16,258 nucleotides of DNA from Caldifarciminota bacterium UBA3073 (GTDB lineage Bacteria; Hydrothermota; UBA3073). The notes below the pieces were generated by a model. That model had not been told where the DNA came from. It saw nothing but the letters and a program-made list of their open reading frames with translations, and did no database searches. The translations under genes were made by a program, and so were the position numbers. Shown piece by piece: positions 14,166 to 16,258 of this stretch; the first letter of the stretch is position 1; the number at the start of each line of letters is the position of its first letter. The DNA is taken from NCBI GenBank assembly GCA_002366725.1, contig DFBT01000012.1, positions 1 to 16,258 of the forward strand. The letters are read 5' to 3'.

Positions 14166-14951
14166 ATGGATGACCCAACTGAAAATATTCTCACCCTATA
14201 TATCAAGGATATACAAAAAATCCCAACACTCTCTGCGGAGAAGGAAAGAAGACTGATAGTCAGGGCGAAAGAAGAGGACAGAGAGGCATTTGAACAGATT
14301 ATACTCTCGAATCTTAAGTTTGCTCTCAAAGTGGCGTTTCTTTACAGGGGCAGGGGATTACCCCTTGTAGATATCATAAGCGAAGGTAATATCGGTCTCA
14401 TGCTGGCATTACGGAGTTTTAAACCCGATCGGGAGGTCCGTTTTCTAACCTATGCAATTTTCTGGATAAAGCAAAAGATCCAGAAAGCACTCTTTGAACA
14501 GGTGAGGGTTGTGAGATTTCCGCTTTGCAAGGTAAGCGATTCAAGTAAAATAAGAAAGTTGCGAGTCAAGCTTTTGAGAAATAGAGGTCATGACCCGAGT
14601 ATAGAAGAACTTGCAGATACACTCGGTATGAATTTGAAGAGGGTGAAAGCTGCCTTGGAGTATGCCGAGAGGGATTACTCCCTCGATGCCGAGATAGCGG
14701 GTTTCGAGCATATAACCCTCGGTGATACCATGGCAAGTAAAGATGGGACTAACTCTTCTCTGGAGGTAAAAGATTCACTCAGGTTTCTCTCGGAGAAACA
14801 ACGGAAGATCGTGAATCTTTACTTTGGGTTGAAAGATGGAAGACCGCGCACACTCGAAAGTGTGGGAAAGGAACTCAGTATCTCGCGCGAGAGGGTGAGG
14901 CAGATAAAAGACAATGCGATAAAGACGCTGAGGAAGAATTGGAGAAAATAA
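14166..14951 (+). CDS. Group 2 sigma-70 factor (RpoD/RpoS-like)
   Basis: RNA polymerase sigma factor of 261 residues that lacks the long N-terminal region 1.1 of a housekeeping RpoD. Region 1.2 starts near residue 7 (TENILTLYIKDIQKIPTLS). Region 2 spans about 40-110 with LVDIISEGNIGLMLALRSF and the -10-reading helix FLTYAIFWIKQKIQKAL (93-109). Region 3 is about 120-180, and region 4 is 205-258 with the helix-turn-helix TLESVGKELSISRERVRQIK (229-248). Its length and layout resemble RpoS- or RpoH-like alternative sigma factors. No ribosome-binding site is seen before ATG 14166, so translation may depend on the upstream HtrA gene. I infer a stress role from the HtrA neighbour; no anti-sigma gene is visible nearby, which argues against an ECF-type circuit. 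Confidence 0.93.
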   Translation: MDDPTENILTLYIKDIQKIPTLSAEKERRLIVRAKEEDREAFEQIILSNLKFALKVAFLYRGRGLPLVDIISEGNIGLMLALRSFKPDREVRFLTYAIFWIKQKIQKALFEQVRVVRFPLCKVSDSSKIRKLRVKLLRNRGHDPSIEELADTLGMNLKRVKAALEYAERDYSLDAEIAGFEHITLGDTMASKDGTNSSLEVKDSLRFLSEKQRKIVNLYFGLKDGRPRTLESVGKELSISRERVRQIKDNAIKTLRKNWRK

Positions 14952-14967
14952 AACGATAAGGAATTAT

Positions 14968-15792
14968 ATGAATGTGCATATAACTATTGTACCACATAAT
15001 CTTTCCAACATAAGGCATATTAGATTGAATCTAATTATCGTCCTATTTGTTGTTTTGTTAATTCTCCTGCCCTTTTTCCTGCATCAAAAGTTTATTTCAC
15101 GCACGACCGTGGATGAAATTGCGACCTTGAAGAGTGAGGTAGATTCGTTATCGCCGACACTGAGCAAGATTAGAGAGAACTACAATGATGTAAAAACGGT
15201 TTTAGAAGAAAATGAGTATGAAGTGAGCAATATTTTAGACATCAGTGATTATAAAACGCGGGTTGCCCATGATATACCCACCTTGTCCTACCGGGACCCC
15301 GAGGAACTGCTAAAAGAAATTGACAAGCAAAAGATATTACACGATAGAATATTGCGGGAATTAGAATACGACGAGACTCTTCTACTCCGTATACCCTCCA
15401 TTGCCCCAACTCGCGGGAGGATGATGAGACAATTTGGATATGCGGTGGACCCATTCACCGGCGAACGGAGATTTTGCCGGGGTATAGATATCCTCGCAAA
15501 GTCGGGTGAGGAAGTTTATGCCACGGCAGATGGTATTGTGAAATTTGCCGGATGGAAGAGACACGAAGGTTATACTGTGGTGATAACTCACAAGAATGGA
15601 ATTGTAACCCGCTATTCTCATCTCTCCCGTATCAATACGAAAAGGGGAAGAAAGGTGAGGAGGAGAGATGTGATCGGATATGTCGGAAAAACGGGGAAAA
15701 CTGAGGGACCCAGGCTACACTACGAAGTATGGAAAGACGGTAAGCCAGTTAATCCCACTATCTTCATACTTAAAAGGATGGAATCTATATAA
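14968..15792 (+). CDS. Membrane-anchored degenerate LytM/M23-domain protein
   Basis: The 274-residue protein has a short cytoplasmic start, one transmembrane helix (about 19-38), a coiled-coil/helical region (about 45-140) and a C-terminal LytM (peptidase M23) domain (about 148-265). The fold motifs are clear: QFGYAVDPFTGERRF, DILAKSGEEVYATADGIVKFAGW, YSHLS and IGYVGKTGKTEGP. Active-site positions are altered. In the zinc motif HxxxD the histidine is C170 (D174 kept), and in HxH the first histidine is R249 (H251 kept); H218 of the YxHL motif remains. A domain lacking two such histidines is unlikely to cut peptidoglycan and resembles EnvC/NlpD proteins that activate amidases. The start has AAGGAA (14958-14963). 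The stop overlaps the ndk start (TAATG). Confidence 0.9.
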   Translation: MNVHITIVPHNLSNIRHIRLNLIIVLFVVLLILLPFFLHQKFISRTTVDEIATLKSEVDSLSPTLSKIRENYNDVKTVLEENEYEVSNILDISDYKTRVAHDIPTLSYRDPEELLKEIDKQKILHDRILRELEYDETLLLRIPSIAPTRGRMMRQFGYAVDPFTGERRFCRGIDILAKSGEEVYATADGIVKFAGWKRHEGYTVVITHKNGIVTRYSHLSRINTKRGRKVRRRDVIGYVGKTGKTEGPRLHYEVWKDGKPVNPTIFILKRMESI

Positions 15793-16229
15793 TGGAGCAA
15801 ACTTTGCTGATAATAAAACCCGATGCATACAAGAGGAAACTTGTGGGTAAAATAATTACGCGGATAGAACGGGAAGGATTTGATATAATACGCATTGCAC
15901 TTAAATCTCTCACCGAGGAAGAGGCAGAAATTCTCTATGAAGTTCATCGGGGCAAGGATTTTTTTGAACCTCTCATCTTATTTATGAGGGAGGCCCCCGT
16001 TGTTGCGCTCGTGGTAGAAGGAAAAGATGCTGTCGGTCGCCTGAGAGAAATAGTCGGAAAAACAAATCCGGACGAGGCTGCCTCAGATACAATACGGGCA
16101 CTGTATGGAACAAGTACGGGAAGGAATGCAGTACACGCCGCCGAATCAAAGGAGGCATTTGAAATGGAAGTGCGGGTCTTCTTCCCCGATTTCAAAACCA
16201 CGGATTCTACTGATATATTTTATTCATAA
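15792..16229 (+). CDS. ndk: Nucleoside diphosphate kinase
   Basis: Transfers the gamma phosphate of ATP to nucleoside diphosphates through a phosphohistidine. The 145 residues match the family length (about 140-150). Features are TLLIIKPDAYKRKLVGKII at the start, VHRGKDFFEPLILFM (51-65), the GPVVALV-like APVVALVVEG, NPDEAASDTIRALYG (92-106) and the active-site histidine H115 in NAVHAAES, where most homologues have HGSDS or HASDS. The ATG overlaps the stop of the LytM gene by one base, so the two are translationally coupled. A downstream boundary is not visible; the window ends 29 bases after the stop in a repeat word. Confidence 0.95.
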   Translation: MEQTLLIIKPDAYKRKLVGKIITRIEREGFDIIRIALKSLTEEEAEILYEVHRGKDFFEPLILFMREAPVVALVVEGKDAVGRLREIVGKTNPDEAASDTIRALYGTSTGRNAVHAAESKEAFEMEVRVFFPDFKTTDSTDIFYS

Positions 16230-16241
16230 GACTTTAAAAAT

Positions 16242-16258
16242 TTAACCACGAGATGACA
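16242..16258. repeat. TTAACCACGAGATGACA repeat word at window end
   Basis: TTAACCACGAGATGACA at the very end parallels ATTACCACGATGACA at 8484-8498 and contains the reverse complement of the GTGGTTAA part of the words at 10-18 and 8460-8468. The repeat probably continues beyond the window edge. Confidence 0.5.

Noticed and set aside
268..16229. Horizontal transfer of a block of genes
   Set aside because: Base and codon use (AGA/AGG arginine, ATA isoleucine, purine-rich sense strand) look uniform by eye across all genes, with no integrase, transposase or att-like direct repeats.

Overview
The window is a gene-dense bacterial chromosome segment in which every convincing gene lies on the + strand. 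It suggests an uncultured diderm (Gram-negative-type) bacterium: it has an LpxH-type lipid A phosphatase, two lipoproteins with clear lipoboxes, a periplasmic HtrA protease and a membrane-anchored LytM-domain protein. Arginine is written mostly as AGA/AGG and isoleucine often as ATA, giving purine-rich messages of the kind common in thermophiles. Intergenic DNA carries short degenerate repeat words (CCACAGAGA, TTAACCACGA, CACAGA, 7-bp TGACTAT-like runs) that I associate with uncultured candidate-phylum genomes. Placement near WOR-3/Stahlbacteria or a similar lineage is a guess, not a result.

Layout. (1) 116-4199: the conserved translation cluster thrS-infC-rpmI-rplT-pheS, tightly packed, with infC/rpmI and rplT/pheS overlapping; pheT does not follow. 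(2) 4298-5365: a lone butyrate/branched-chain acyl kinase. (3) 5492-7506: mnmE (tRNA wobble-uridine modification) overlapping by one base a lipid A biosynthesis phosphatase, preceded by an inverted-repeat region and a perfect 18-bp palindrome. (4) 7574-8254: a near-consensus sigma-70 promoter driving a DUF502 membrane protein. (5) 8255-8508: the largest gene-free stretch (254 bp), filled with hairpins and dispersed repeat words. (6) 8509-10397: a CorC-like CBS protein overlapping by 4 bp a lipoprotein with a periplasmic-binding-protein fold. (7) 10456-12079: a TrkH/KtrB potassium channel subunit and a 78-residue two-helix membrane protein. (8) 12236-16229: an envelope/stress run of small lipoprotein, HtrA protease, group 2 sigma factor, degenerate LytM/M23 membrane protein and nucleoside diphosphate kinase.

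How they fit together. The first block supplies translation machinery. Most of the rest concerns the envelope: lipid A, potassium uptake, lipoproteins, periplasmic proteolysis and cell-wall control, with an alternative sigma factor placed directly after HtrA. The most notable points are a LytM/M23 domain that has lost two active-site histidines, the HtrA-sigma-LytM neighbourhood as a possible envelope-stress module, and the layered family of intergenic repeats. I see no CRISPR array, phage, insertion sequence, tRNA or rRNA, and no clearly novel defence system.
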